From Kribbella italica (GTDB lineage Bacteria > Actinomycetota > Actinomycetes > Propionibacteriales > Kribbellaceae): a stretch of 64,000 nt of DNA. Below, piece by piece: positions 36,829 through 45,577 of this stretch; positions within the stretch are counted from its first letter, which is position 1, and each line of letters begins with the position of its first letter. Where the stretch lies: NCBI RefSeq assembly GCF_014205135.1, contig NZ_JACHMY010000001.1:1860001-1924000 (forward strand), in the 5' to 3' direction. A program made the position numbers and the translations under genes. Below the pieces are notes generated by a model that saw only the letters and a program-made list of their open reading frames with translations, ran no database searches and had not been told where the DNA came from.

Positions 36829-38409
36829 CTAATGTGCCTCCCAGAAGGAACAGTGATGGGTGGTGGCCGCGTCGATGCGGTGTTCGCCACGCGGGGTGAG
36901 CGCGGTCACGTACGGCGTCCTGGTCGTGTAGCGCGGCCAGTCGGCCCGCCCCGACCGCGCGAAGCTGGTCCAGTAGCCGATCATCCGGTCCCCGAGCCGC
37001 CGCTGCGCCGTGCTGAGTTCGACCGGCGCGAGACCGTCGTACGGTCCGCCGGAACGGAGGCCGAACAAGTACGCGAGTTCGGCGGCGTGGGAGGCGCCCG
37101 GCGGCAGATCGTTGAAGAACGGCGTGTACGTCGGGGCGGTCCGGTCGGCGAACTCGTATCCGTAGGTCGGGGTGTACCGGCTGAGCGCGCGAGTCGTCTG
37201 CTGCTGAGGGCAGGCAAAGATCCGGTCCGTGTCCAGGGAGGCGAAGGCCAGGGCGGGGTCAGGGGAGGCCGGGTACTGCTTCTCGACCTGCGCGGCGTCC
37301 TTGCCGAAGGTCTGTCGCAGGACGGACCGGTACGTCGCCGCGTCGATGTTCTTGCCCAGCAGGTACTGGACGAACATCGTGGTGAAGCGCGCCTCGTCAC
37401 TGGTGTTGCCGGACAGCACCGGCACGCGGTTGAATCGGCCGGTTCTCAGTGCTTCCGGGCCGTCCAGCGGCAAGGCTCTGGTGCCGCTGGTGGGTCCGAA
37501 GCCGAAAGCAGGGTCGAGCAGGTCGGCTGCCGGGAGGGATCGCAGACAGTCGAGCGGACGGTCCGCTGTGGCGCACTTGCCGCCGGCCACCTTCCGCGCG
37601 GTCTCCTGACCGGCCTGATGGGATTCGGCGAGTGAGGCGAACGGAATGCTGTCCCGGACGGTGTGAACCGGTCCGCCGACGCCCGCCGAGGTCGGCACGC
37701 CGAGGTGGCAGGAGCCGCTCTGCATGATGGCGCGCTGGAACAGGCCGCGGGCGGTCGGGGAAACCACGTTGGCGCAGACGTCCACGCCACCGGCCGACTC
37801 ACCGAACAGCGTGACGTTGTGGGGGTCGCCGCCGAACAGCCTCGCGTTGTGCTGCACCCAGCGCAGGGCGGCCTGCTGGTCGAGCAGACCGTACGTGCCG
37901 GAGTCGGCGAGACCGGGATGACCGAAGAAGCCGAACAGGCCGAGCCGGTAGTTGAGCGTGACGACCACGACGTCCCCACGATCGGCCATCCGGGCGGGGT
38001 CGTACTCGCCGCCCTGGCCCATCGCGTTGCCGCCGCCGTGGATCCACACCATCACCGGGCGGGGTCCGCTGACGCGGCGGGGGCGGGTCACGTTCAGATA
38101 CAGGCAGTCCTCGGTCGACCCGGGGAGCTGCTTGCCGTTGGAGAGCTGGGGGCAGGGAGCGGGCTGCTGGGTGGCGTCGCGAATTCCGGTCCACGGTCTG
38201 GCCGGCGCGGGCGGTCGCCACCGCCGGGCACCGACCGGCGGCGCGGCGTACGGAACGGCTGAGTAGCGGTCGACGACACCGTCGCTGGTGCCGCGGACCA
38301 CTCCGCCGGTGGTCAGGGTGACCGGTCCGGCGGTGGCCCCTGTCGCTGACGAGCAGAGGGTGGTCACCAGGACGGCTGCGATGGCTACTGCGGTTAGTTT
38401 GGTTCGCAT
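36829..38409 (-). CDS. Secreted type B carboxylesterase/lipase
   Basis: This exported alpha/beta hydrolase has 526 residues. It has a signal peptide (TKLTAVAIAAVLVTTLCSSA), the oxyanion hole HGGGNAMGQGGEYD and the nucleophile elbow FGESAGG (Ser near residue 203). Two cysteines surround it (PCPQLSNG, TEDCLYLNV). The acid and base residues are probably in GNTSDEARFTTMF and ASHAAELAYLFG. It lies immediately upstream of ctaA in the same direction (four-base gap), which is unusual, as an esterase has no obvious role in heme A synthesis. Confidence 0.9.
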   Translation of the reverse strand: MRTKLTAVAIAAVLVTTLCSSATGATAGPVTLTTGGVVRGTSDGVVDRYSAVPYAAPPVGARRWRPPAPARPWTGIRDATQQPAPCPQLSNGKQLPGSTEDCLYLNVTRPRRVSGPRPVMVWIHGGGNAMGQGGEYDPARMADRGDVVVVTLNYRLGLFGFFGHPGLADSGTYGLLDQQAALRWVQHNARLFGGDPHNVTLFGESAGGVDVCANVVSPTARGLFQRAIMQSGSCHLGVPTSAGVGGPVHTVRDSIPFASLAESHQAGQETARKVAGGKCATADRPLDCLRSLPAADLLDPAFGFGPTSGTRALPLDGPEALRTGRFNRVPVLSGNTSDEARFTTMFVQYLLGKNIDAATYRSVLRQTFGKDAAQVEKQYPASPDPALAFASLDTDRIFACPQQQTTRALSRYTPTYGYEFADRTAPTYTPFFNDLPPGASHAAELAYLFGLRSGGPYDGLAPVELSTAQRRLGDRMIGYWTSFARSGRADWPRYTTRTPYVTALTPRGEHRIDAATTHHCSFWEAH

Positions 38410-38451
38410 GAGTCCACTGTTGTGCGGAGGCGCGGCACGGCGTCACTGACT

Positions 38452-38474
38452 TTCGTCCGGACCTTTTGGACGAA
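38452..38474. promoter_or_regulatory. Inverted repeat between esterase and histidine kinase genes
   Basis: TTCGTCC, nine bases, GGACGAA: an exact 7-bp inverted repeat in the 97-base divergent promoter region. It is a candidate site for the adjacent response regulator. TAGGGT at 38494-38499 is a possible -10 box eight bases before the kinase ATG. Confidence 0.45.
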
Positions 38475-38506
38475 CGGCGTGCGCTGACCGGTCTAGGGTC
38501 GTCACC

Positions 38507-39637
38507 ATGGCGAAGGTGCTGACTGTGGTCACGCTGCTGTCGGCCGGATTCGCCGCAGTGGTGGCGCCGACACTGCCCGGTTCGTTGCCGAGGGCACAGG
38601 TCCTGGCGCTGGTCGCGGGACTGGTGGCGCAGGTCGCGGCCACGCTGCTGGTCAGCCGTCGGCAGGACCGTCCGCACCTGGGGTTCGCCGCGACGGCGCT
38701 GGTGTCGGCCGGCATCGTGCTGGCCGGTGAACCCTGGTCCGAGCTGATGACGGTCGGAGCGGTCGCGTGGATCCCGGTGGCGCTCGCGTGGGCTGCGGCC
38801 CGGGTGTTCGAGTACCACCGGACTCGCTGGCAGCTCGTCGTGTCGCTGGTGCTCGGAGTGGGGTACCTGGTGGCCGTCGGCAGCCAGGCGGACGGCGGCT
38901 GGGCGCGGGGGACCACGGCGCTGGCGGCCGCCGTACCGATTCTCGGGTCTCTGACAGTGATGCTCGCCCTTCGGCTGCGGCGGGCCCGGCTGGATCAGTT
39001 GGAGTCGTTGGCCCGGCAGCGGGTCGCTGCAGAGCGGGAGCAGTTGGCCGCGGAGATCCACGACACACTCGGGCGGCACCTGACGCTGCTGGTACTGCGG
39101 GCGAACACACTCACGCTGACGGCCGACGACCCGGCGGTGAAGGAGGCGGGGGAGCAGCTGAGTGGCTTCGGGTCGGCAGCGCTCACTGACCTGCGCAGAC
39201 TGGTCGGCTTGCTGCACTCAACAGCGGCGCCGACTCCTGTGGACGACCAGGTAGCCGTCAGCGCTCAGGAGTTAGTAGCCGAGGCTCAGGCCGCTGGTCA
39301 GCAGGTGCAGCTGACCGAGCGAGGGACGAGTACGCCGCTGTCGCCGGCGCTCGGCCGGACGGTGCAGCGGGTGGTGCAGGAGGGCCTGACGAACGCTCGC
39401 CGCCATGCGCCGGACAGCGAGGTGGCGGTCGAGCTGACCGTTGCCGACGAGCTGGAGGTCGTGGTGCGGAACAGCGCCACCGGCTCGTCGGCCGGTGTGG
39501 TGCAGCCGGGTGGTGGGCTTGGGCTGGAGGCGCTGCGCCGGCGGGTCGAGCTGCTCGGCGGGCGTTGTGAGAGCGGACCGGAGCCGAGCGGTGGCTACGC
39601 TCTCCGGGTGCGGCTGCCGCGAGTGCGTCATGGGTGA
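38507..39637 (+). CDS. NarL/DegS-type sensor histidine kinase
   Basis: This is a membrane sensor kinase of 376 residues. About five hydrophobic segments fill residues 1-165. The HisKA_3 phosphoacceptor histidine is in LAAEIHDTLGRHLTLLVLRA near residue 185. The ATP-binding domain shows RVVQEGLTNARRHAPDSEV and GLGLEALRRRVELLGG. No large extracytoplasmic sensor domain is present, so it probably senses within the membrane. It overlaps the response regulator by eight bases. An AGGG eight bases before the ATG could serve as ribosome binding site, but the -10 box suggests a nearly leaderless transcript. Confidence 0.9.
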   Translation: MAKVLTVVTLLSAGFAAVVAPTLPGSLPRAQVLALVAGLVAQVAATLLVSRRQDRPHLGFAATALVSAGIVLAGEPWSELMTVGAVAWIPVALAWAAARVFEYHRTRWQLVVSLVLGVGYLVAVGSQADGGWARGTTALAAAVPILGSLTVMLALRLRRARLDQLESLARQRVAAEREQLAAEIHDTLGRHLTLLVLRANTLTLTADDPAVKEAGEQLSGFGSAALTDLRRLVGLLHSTAAPTPVDDQVAVSAQELVAEAQAAGQQVQLTERGTSTPLSPALGRTVQRVVQEGLTNARRHAPDSEVAVELTVADELEVVVRNSATGSSAGVVQPGGGLGLEALRRRVELLGGRCESGPEPSGGYALRVRLPRVRHG

Positions 39638-40280
39638 CCCGGTGCGGGTCCTGCTGGTCGACGACGACCCGATGGTCTGCGGGTTCCTGCGGACCATCCT
39701 GGACAGCAGCGGGCAGGTCGAGGTGACCGGTGTGGCCGAGGACGGTGCTGCCGCCGTGGAGTCGGTGGTCCGGGACCGGCCGGACGTCGTACTGATGGAC
39801 CTGCGGATGCCGGAGGTGGACGGGGTGACGGCGACCGCCGAGATCCGGTCGCTGCCCGATCCGCCGCAGGTGGTGGTGATGACGACCTTCGACTCGGACG
39901 ACCACCTGCTGGCCGCGCTGGAGGCCGGCGCGAACGGCTATCTGCTCAAGAGCACGCCGGCTGACGCACTGGTGAAGCTGGTGCTCGCGGCTGCCGCAGG
40001 AGTGTCGGTGCTGTCACCGGAGGCACTGCAGCGGCTCAAGCAGCCAGCTGGCACGCAGGTCGACCCGCGGATCACAGCACTGCCCGACCGGGAGCGGGAG
40101 ATCCTCGCGCTGCTCGGTGAAGGGCTGACCAACGCCGACATCGCGCGGCGGCTGTACCTGAGTGAGGGCACGGTCAAAGGCCATGTGTCGCGCCTGATGG
40201 TCACCCTGGACTGCCAGAACAGGACTCAGCTCGCCCTGCTCACCACTCAGTCCCAGCGGAACGTGCGGGACACCACGTAG
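39630..40280 (+). CDS. NarL/FixJ-family response regulator
   Basis: This 216-residue transcription factor partners with the upstream kinase. The receiver domain has DDDPMVCGFLRTIL and the phospho-acceptor Asp in PDVVLMDLRMPEVDG. The LuxR-type helix-turn-helix is in LPDREREILALLGEGLTNAD and LYLSEGTVKGHVSRLM. The start ATG lies inside the kinase gene (8-base overlap). At its 3' end it overlaps the convergent ABC permease by 34 bases. It may control the divergent esterase or the ABC transporter. Confidence 0.92.
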   Translation: MGDPVRVLLVDDDPMVCGFLRTILDSSGQVEVTGVAEDGAAAVESVVRDRPDVVLMDLRMPEVDGVTATAEIRSLPDPPQVVVMTTFDSDDHLLAALEAGANGYLLKSTPADALVKLVLAAAAGVSVLSPEALQRLKQPAGTQVDPRITALPDREREILALLGEGLTNADIARRLYLSEGTVKGHVSRLMVTLDCQNRTQLALLTTQSQRNVRDTT

Positions 40281-41038
40281 CCCAGTACGGCGGCCCAGAG
40301 CGTCAGCGACAGTACGGCGGCCCAGGGGATGACGCCCTGGACAGTGGAGTGGGCGAAGCCGTTCGCCAGCGCCGCACTCGGCAGGAGCCGGACGATGCCC
40401 TGCATGCCCTCCGGGTACTCGTCGACCGGCGTCATGATCGCGCCGCCGACCAGTAGCAGCAGGTACAGCAGGTTGGCCGCGGCCAGCGTCGCCTCGGCGC
40501 GGAGGATGCCGGCCATCAGCAGCCCGAGCGAGGCGAACGCCGCCGTACCGCACAGGACCATCAGGATGATGCCGATCACCGCGTCGACCCCGCCGACCGG
40601 CTTCCAGCCAAGGGCGAAGCCCGCGCCGACCAGCACGACCAGCTGGACCACCTGGATCGCCAGCACCGAGCCGATCTTCCCGGCCAGCAGTCCGGTCCGG
40701 GACAGCGGCGAGGCGCCGAGGCGCTTGATCACGCCGTACCGGCGCTCGAACCCGGTGGCGATCGCCAGCGAGGTGAACGACGTCGACAGCACGGCCAGCG
40801 CCAGCACCCGCGGTACGGCGAGGTCGACAGCCGGGCCGTCGCCCAGCGGCAGCCGGTCACCCAGACCAGTGCCGCCCAGCAACAGCAGGAGCCCCAGCGG
40901 GATCACCAGAGCCAGCAGTAACTGCTCGCCGTTGCGCAGGAGCAGCCGGAACTCCATCTGCGCGTGAGCCAGCACCTTGCGCGGCCAGGGCGCGGAACCG
41001 GGCCGGGGGACGTAGGTGGTGGCGGTGGTCTCCGGCAT
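40247..41038 (-). CDS. ABC-2 type transporter permease
   Basis: This 263-residue membrane protein of an exporter has six hydrophobic helices (for example QLLLALVIPLGLLLLLGGTG and LLYLLLLVGGAIMTP). I used the ATG at 41038. A GTG at 41050 overlapping the ATPase stop (GTGA) is an alternative giving four extra residues. Together with the ATPase it forms a two-gene exporter. In M. tuberculosis a similar pair (Rv1457c and Rv1458c, from memory) sits beside ctaA, so the pair may serve heme or oxidase biogenesis. The substrate cannot be told from the sequence. Confidence 0.88.
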   Translation of the reverse strand: MPETTATTYVPRPGSAPWPRKVLAHAQMEFRLLLRNGEQLLLALVIPLGLLLLLGGTGLGDRLPLGDGPAVDLAVPRVLALAVLSTSFTSLAIATGFERRYGVIKRLGASPLSRTGLLAGKIGSVLAIQVVQLVVLVGAGFALGWKPVGGVDAVIGIILMVLCGTAAFASLGLLMAGILRAEATLAAANLLYLLLLVGGAIMTPVDEYPEGMQGIVRLLPSAALANGFAHSTVQGVIPWAAVLSLTLWAAVLGYVVSRTFRWD

Positions 41039-41046
41039 GGTCCTAC

Positions 41047-41763
41047 TCACTTGTTGTCCCGCGCGGTGAGCGCCAGGTAGACGTCTTCGAGGGTCTTGGC
41101 GCCATGGTCGGTCAGGGCGTCCGGGCTGCCGGAGGCGATCACCTTGCCGGCCGACAGCACGTGCACCTGGTCGGACAGCTGCTCGGCCTCGTCCATCGCG
41201 TGCGTCGTCAGGACGACGGTGACGCCGTCCTCGCGCAGGTCGCGGATCAGCTGCCAGATCTCGCGGCGCCCGTGCGGGTCCAGACCGGTGGTCGGCTCGT
41301 CCAGGAACGCGATCTCCGGCCGCCCGACGATCGCCAGGGCCAGCGACAGCCGTTGCTTCTGCCCGCCCGACAGCCGCCGGTACGGCGTCTTGCCGCAGGT
41401 CCCGAGATCGAGGCGCTCGACCAGCGCCGGCAGGTCGAGCGGATGGGCGTGCAGCGAGGCGACGTACCGGAGCATCTCCAGCGCCCGTACGCCGGACCAC
41501 GCGCCGCCCTCCTGCAGCATCACGCCGATCCGCGGCATCAGCTCGTCGTGGTCGGCGATCGGGTCGAGCCCGAGCACCCGGACCGCGCCGGAATCCGGAC
41601 GGCGGAAGCCCTCCAGGGTCTCCACCGTGGTCGTCTTGCCCGCCCCGTTGGGGCCGAGCACGGACGTGACTGTCCCGCCGGTTACGGTGAGAGTGAGGCC
41701 GTCGACAGCGGTCTTCTCGCCGTACCGGACGACTAGGTTGTCGATCTCCACCGCGACTGGCAC
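41047..41763 (-). CDS. ABC transporter ATP-binding protein
   Basis: This is the 238-residue ATPase subunit of the exporter. It has Walker A VLGPNGAGKTTTVETLEGF, Q-loop MLQEGG, signature RRLSGGQKQRLSLALAI, Walker B EIAFLDEPTTGLDPHGR and the H-loop VVLTTHAMDEAEQL. GTG start at 41763. It is divergent from sufR, with 127 bases between them. Confidence 0.94.
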   Translation of the reverse strand: MPVAVEIDNLVVRYGEKTAVDGLTLTVTGGTVTSVLGPNGAGKTTTVETLEGFRRPDSGAVRVLGLDPIADHDELMPRIGVMLQEGGAWSGVRALEMLRYVASLHAHPLDLPALVERLDLGTCGKTPYRRLSGGQKQRLSLALAIVGRPEIAFLDEPTTGLDPHGRREIWQLIRDLREDGVTVVLTTHAMDEAEQLSDQVHVLSAGKVIASGSPDALTDHGAKTLEDVYLALTARDNK

Positions 41764-41855
41764 GTGTGCAGTGTAGGAAACCCGCCGACGTGACGCTGCT
41801 CACGGTCCCGGTTGGACTGAGGCGGAACGGCGTGAACCGGTTAGGGCAGCCTTAT

Positions 41856-41884
41856 TTGAAGGGCCCCGGCAATTACGCGACACT
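41856..41884 (+). promoter_or_regulatory. Candidate sufR promoter
   Basis: TTGAAG at 41856-41861, 17 bases, GACACT at 41879-41884. It would start transcription at or next to the sufR GTG. The match to consensus is moderate. Confidence 0.35.
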
Positions 41885-41894
41885 GATGTTGTGA
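41880..41894 (+). promoter_or_regulatory. SufR operator overlapping the sufR start codon
   Basis: ACACT, five bases, TGTGA. From memory this is the palindrome reported for mycobacterial SufR (ACACT-N5-TGTGA), and the match is exact. It covers the sufR GTG (41891-41893) and the likely transcription start, so bound SufR would block initiation of the whole suf operon. Confidence 0.65.
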
Positions 41895-42616
41895 AAACTC
41901 CCGCGTCGTCCTCCCGCGTGCCGTCCGGCACCGCGCAGGCGCGTGACGAGTCCACCCGGGACCGGGTCGCCCGCTCGATCCTGACCAACGGGCCGTCCAG
42001 CGCCGCGGTGCTGGCCGAGCGGCTCGAGCTGACCCCGGCGGCGGTCCGCCGGCACCTGGACCACCTGCTCGGCGAGGGGCTCGTCGAGTCCCGCGAGGAG
42101 CGGGTCTACGGACCGCGGGGACGGGGCCGTCCGGCCAAGGTGTTCGTGCTGACCGACTCCGGCCGGCACGCGTTCCACCAGGCCTACGACGACCTGGCCA
42201 CGACCGCGCTGCGGTTCATCGCCGAGGCCGGCGGTGACGAGGCCGTGGCGGAGTTCGCCCGGCGCCGCGTCGCCGAGGTCGAGGACCGGTACCGCGAGCT
42301 GCTGGACGCGGCGCCGGAGGGCAAGAAGGCGGAGGTGCTGGCCCAGGCGCTGAGCAGCGACGGGTACGCCGCCTCCACCCAGCAGGCCGGTGCCGGCGAG
42401 CAGTTGTGCCAGCACCACTGCCCGGTCGCACACGTGGCCGAGCAGTTTCCCCAATTGTGCGAGGCCGAGACCGAGGTCTTCTCGCGGTTGCTCGGCAAGC
42501 ACGTCCAGAGACTGGCCACCATCGCCCACGGCGACGGTGTCTGTACGACGCACATCCCCGGCGCCCAGCCGGTTTCCCCCGTATCCGACGGCGAATCTGC
42601 GAGGACTGCACGATGA
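41891..42616 (+). CDS. sufR: Iron-sulfur cluster-sensing repressor SufR
   Basis: This 241-residue winged-helix regulator represses the suf operon when its cluster is intact. The helix-turn-helix is in [20 protein letters not shown] with the wing at [15 protein letters not shown]. Probable cluster ligands are the cysteines in [11 protein letters not shown], the Cys of FPQLCEAE and the Cys of GDGVCTTH. It is the first gene of the suf operon and overlaps sufB by four bases. The GTG start lies inside the operator-like palindrome. Confidence 0.9.
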   Translation: MKTPASSSRVPSGTAQARDESTRDRVARSILTNGPSSAAVLAERLELTPAAVRRHLDHLLGEGLVESREERVYGPRGRGRPAKVFVLTDSGRHAFHQAYDDLATTALRFIAEAGGDEAVAEFARRRVAEVEDRYRELLDAAPEGKKAEVLAQALSSDGYAASTQQAGAGEQLCQHHCPVAHVAEQFPQLCEAETEVFSRLLGKHVQRLATIAHGDGVCTTHIPGAQPVSPVSDGESARTAR

Positions 42617-44025
42617 CGCAAACCGCTCACCCCGAACTGGAAGGCCTCGGCAACTACCAGTACGGCTGGTCCGACTCCGACGCCGCCGGCGCCGTTGCCC
42701 AGCGCGGCATCAGCGCTGACGTCGTGCGCGGGATCTCGGCCCTGAAGAGCGAACCCGAGTGGATGCTCGACCTGCGGCTGAAGGGCCTGAAGCTCTTCGA
42801 CCGCAAGCCGATGCCGTCGTGGGGTGCCGACCTGTCCGGGATCGACTTCGACAACATCAAGTACTTCGTCCGGTCGACCGAGAAGCAGGCGACCAGCTGG
42901 GAAGAGCTGCCCGAGGACATCAAGAACACCTACGACAAGCTCGGCATCCCGGAGGCGGAGAAGCAGCGCCTGGTCGCCGGCGTCGCCGCGCAGTACGAGT
43001 CCGAGGTCGTCTACCACCAGATCCGCGAGGACCTGGAGGAGCAGGGTGTCATCTTCCTCGACACCGACACCGGCCTGAAGGAGTACCCGGAGCTGTTCCA
43101 GGAGTACTTCGGCTCGGTCATCCCGGTCGGCGACAACAAGTTCGCCGCGCTGAACACGTCGGTGTGGTCCGGCGGCTCGTTCATCTACGTGCCCAAGGGC
43201 GTCAAGGTGGACATCCCGCTGCAGGCCTACTTCCGGATCAACACCGAGAACATGGGCCAGTTCGAGCGGACGCTGATCATCGTCGACGAGGGCGCCTACG
43301 TCCACTACGTCGAGGGCTGCACCGCGCCGATCTACAAGTCGGACTCGCTGCACTCCGCGGTCGTCGAGATCATCGTGAAGAAGGGCGCCCGCTGCCGCTA
43401 CACGACGATCCAGAACTGGTCGAACAACGTCTACAACCTGGTCACCAAGCGCGCCACCTGCGAAGAGGGCGCGACGATGGAGTGGATCGACGGCAACATC
43501 GGTTCCAAGGTGACGATGAAGTACCCGGCCGTGTACCTGATGGGCGAGCACGCCAAGGGCGAGACGCTGTCGGTCGCGTTCGCGGGCGAGGGCCAGCACC
43601 AGGACGCCGGCTCCAAGATGGTGCACAACGCGCCGCACACCTCCAGCTCGATCGTGTCGAAGTCGGTGGCCCGCGGTGGCGGCCGGACGTCGTACCGCGG
43701 TCTGGTCGAGGTGGCGCCGGGTGCGCACCACAGCAAGTCCACGGTGCGCTGCGACGCGCTGCTGGTCGACACGATCAGCCGCTCCGACACCTACCCGTAC
43801 GTCGACGTCCGCGAGGACGACGTCGCGATGGGGCACGAGGCGACCGTGTCCAAGGTCAGTGACGACCAGCTCTTCTACCTGATGAGCCGGGGCATGGCCG
43901 AGGACGAGGCGATGGCGATGATCGTCCGCGGCTTCATCGAGCCGATCGCCCGCGAGCTCCCGATGGAGTACGCGCTGGAACTGAACCGACTGATCGAGCT
44001 GCAGATGGAAGGGGCCGTCGGCTGA
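42613..44025 (+). CDS. sufB: Fe-S cluster assembly scaffold SufB
   Basis: SufB is the core scaffold on which SufBCD builds iron-sulfur clusters. The 470-residue protein has the conserved start ([18 protein letters not shown]), the catalytic-core [20 protein letters not shown] and the C-terminal helices of the SufBD contact. Unlike the M. tuberculosis SufB I remember, there is no intein insertion. The ATG overlaps the sufR stop (ATGA), and the gene shares one base with sufD (TGATG). Confidence 0.96.
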   Translation: MTQTAHPELEGLGNYQYGWSDSDAAGAVAQRGISADVVRGISALKSEPEWMLDLRLKGLKLFDRKPMPSWGADLSGIDFDNIKYFVRSTEKQATSWEELPEDIKNTYDKLGIPEAEKQRLVAGVAAQYESEVVYHQIREDLEEQGVIFLDTDTGLKEYPELFQEYFGSVIPVGDNKFAALNTSVWSGGSFIYVPKGVKVDIPLQAYFRINTENMGQFERTLIIVDEGAYVHYVEGCTAPIYKSDSLHSAVVEIIVKKGARCRYTTIQNWSNNVYNLVTKRATCEEGATMEWIDGNIGSKVTMKYPAVYLMGEHAKGETLSVAFAGEGQHQDAGSKMVHNAPHTSSSIVSKSVARGGGRTSYRGLVEVAPGAHHSKSTVRCDALLVDTISRSDTYPYVDVREDDVAMGHEATVSKVSDDQLFYLMSRGMAEDEAMAMIVRGFIEPIARELPMEYALELNRLIELQMEGAVG

Positions 44026-45215
44026 TGACCGCCACCGAAACCCTGGTTGCCACCGGTAACCAGGGCCACTCCCACGGACCGGGCTCCCCGGTGCCGTTGC
44101 AGGCCCGGAGCGAGCGGACCACGTCGTACGACGTGGCCGACTTCCCGGTCCCGAACGGGCGCGAGGAGGAGTGGCGCTTCACCCCGGTCAAGGCGCTCAA
44201 GGGCCTGTACGCCGACGAGGCCGGCACCGAGTCGCCGGAGATCGAGGCCCACGGCCCCGAGGGCGTCGTGGTCGAGACCGTCGCGATCGACGCGGTGAAG
44301 GCGCTCACCCCGCAGGACCGGATCGCCGCCGTCGCGTGGAACCACGCCGCCGACGCGCTCGCGGTCCGGATCCCGGTCGAGGCCGAGCTGACCGAGCCGG
44401 TGCACGTGAACGTCGCCAGCCTTGGCGGCCGTGGCTACGGCCACCTGGTGATCGAGGCCGGCCGGCACAGCCGCGCGACCGTGATCATCGACCACACCGG
44501 CTCCGGCGAGTACGGCGCCAACGTCGAGATCGTCGTCGGCGACGGCGCCGAGCTGCGGGTCGTCACGATCCAGCAGGGCGACCACGAGTCGATCCACGTC
44601 GGTCAGCACGACGCCGTGATCGGTCGCGACGCCAAGCTCAACCACGTCGCGGTCACCCTCGGCGGCAAGATCGTGCGCCTGTCCACCAACGTCCGGTACG
44701 CCGGTCCGGGGGGCGACGCCGAGCTGCTGGGCGTGTACTTCGCCGAGTCCGGTCAGCACCACGAGAACCGGCTCTTCGTCGACCACGAAGCGGTCAGCTG
44801 CAAGTCCAACGTGCTCTACAAGGGCGCGCTGGCCGGTGACCAGGCCCGGTCGGTGTGGATCGGCGACGTGCTGATCCGGGCCGCGGCCGAGGGCACCAGC
44901 ACCTTCGAGCTGAACCGGAACCTGGTGCTCACCGACGGCGCCCGCGCCGACTCGGTGCCGAACCTGGAGATCGAGACCGGCGAGATCGAGGGTGCCGGGC
45001 ACGCCTCGGCGACCGGCCGGTTCGACGACGAGCAGCTGTTCTACCTGCAGGCCCGCGGCATCCCCGAGGACATGGCGCGCCGGCTGGTGGTGTCGGGCTT
45101 CTTCAACGACATCATCGGGCGGATCGGCGTCCCGGAGGTGACCGAGCACCTGCACGAGGTGATCGAGCAGAAGCTGGCCCGCACGGCCGAGCTGAGCGCG
45201 GCGGCCAAGGCCTGA
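44025..45215 (+). CDS. sufD: Fe-S cluster assembly protein SufD
   Basis: This is the second scaffold subunit of SufBCD, with 396 residues. Family features are the N-terminal EEWRFTPVKALKGLY segment, the right-handed beta-helix core (for example GHASATGRFDDEQLFYLQAR) and the C-terminal VSGFFNDIIGRI. It shares a base with the sufB stop, and the ferredoxin-like gene follows two bases after its stop. Confidence 0.95.
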   Translation: MTATETLVATGNQGHSHGPGSPVPLQARSERTTSYDVADFPVPNGREEEWRFTPVKALKGLYADEAGTESPEIEAHGPEGVVVETVAIDAVKALTPQDRIAAVAWNHAADALAVRIPVEAELTEPVHVNVASLGGRGYGHLVIEAGRHSRATVIIDHTGSGEYGANVEIVVGDGAELRVVTIQQGDHESIHVGQHDAVIGRDAKLNHVAVTLGGKIVRLSTNVRYAGPGGDAELLGVYFAESGQHHENRLFVDHEAVSCKSNVLYKGALAGDQARSVWIGDVLIRAAAEGTSTFELNRNLVLTDGARADSVPNLEIETGEIEGAGHASATGRFDDEQLFYLQARGIPEDMARRLVVSGFFNDIIGRIGVPEVTEHLHEVIEQKLARTAELSAAAKA

Positions 45216-45217
45216 GC

Positions 45218-45553
45218 ATGGCTGACACGTTCGAGCGCGCGTGCGCCTTCGCCGACCTCCCCGACGAGGGAGTGCTGGCGACCGAGGTCGGTGGCGTGGA
45301 GGTGGCCGTCGTGAGGAGCGAGGGCCAGGTCTTCGCCGTCCGCGACGAGTGCTCGCACGCACAGATCCAGCTGTCCGAGGGCGACGTCGGCCAGTGCGAG
45401 ATCGAGTGCTGGCTGCACGGCTCGCGGTTCGACCTGCGCACCGGCGAGCCGACCAGCCTGCCGGCGTACGACCCGGTGCCGGTCTACCCGGTCCGGCTCG
45501 ACGGAGACGACGTGCTGGTCGACGTCAAGAACCCCCTGAACCAAGCATCCTGA
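45218..45553 (+). CDS. Rieske-type [2Fe-2S] ferredoxin of the suf operon
   Basis: This 111-residue soluble Rieske-type protein has the cluster ligands CSH and CWLH (in DECSHAQIQLSEG and CEIECWLHGSRF). It lacks the disulfide cysteines of respiratory Rieske proteins, so it resembles ferredoxin components of oxygenases. Its place between sufD and sufC suggests it supplies electrons to the assembly machinery or is matured by it. Start ATG at 45218 lies two bases after sufD. Confidence 0.92.
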   Translation: MADTFERACAFADLPDEGVLATEVGGVEVAVVRSEGQVFAVRDECSHAQIQLSEGDVGQCEIECWLHGSRFDLRTGEPTSLPAYDPVPVYPVRLDGDDVLVDVKNPLNQAS

Positions 45554-45577
45554 GCAGACGGAGATAGAAGAAACCCC

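Noticed and set aside
41841..41854. TTAGGGCAGCCTTA as an iron-box (IdeR/DtxR) candidate upstream of sufR
   Set aside because: The half sites are too close together for the 19-bp iron box. The nearby ACACT-N5-TGTGA is a better explanation for control.
42613..44025. Intein inside sufB, as in M. tuberculosis
   Set aside because: The frame is continuous at 470 residues with no splicing motifs.
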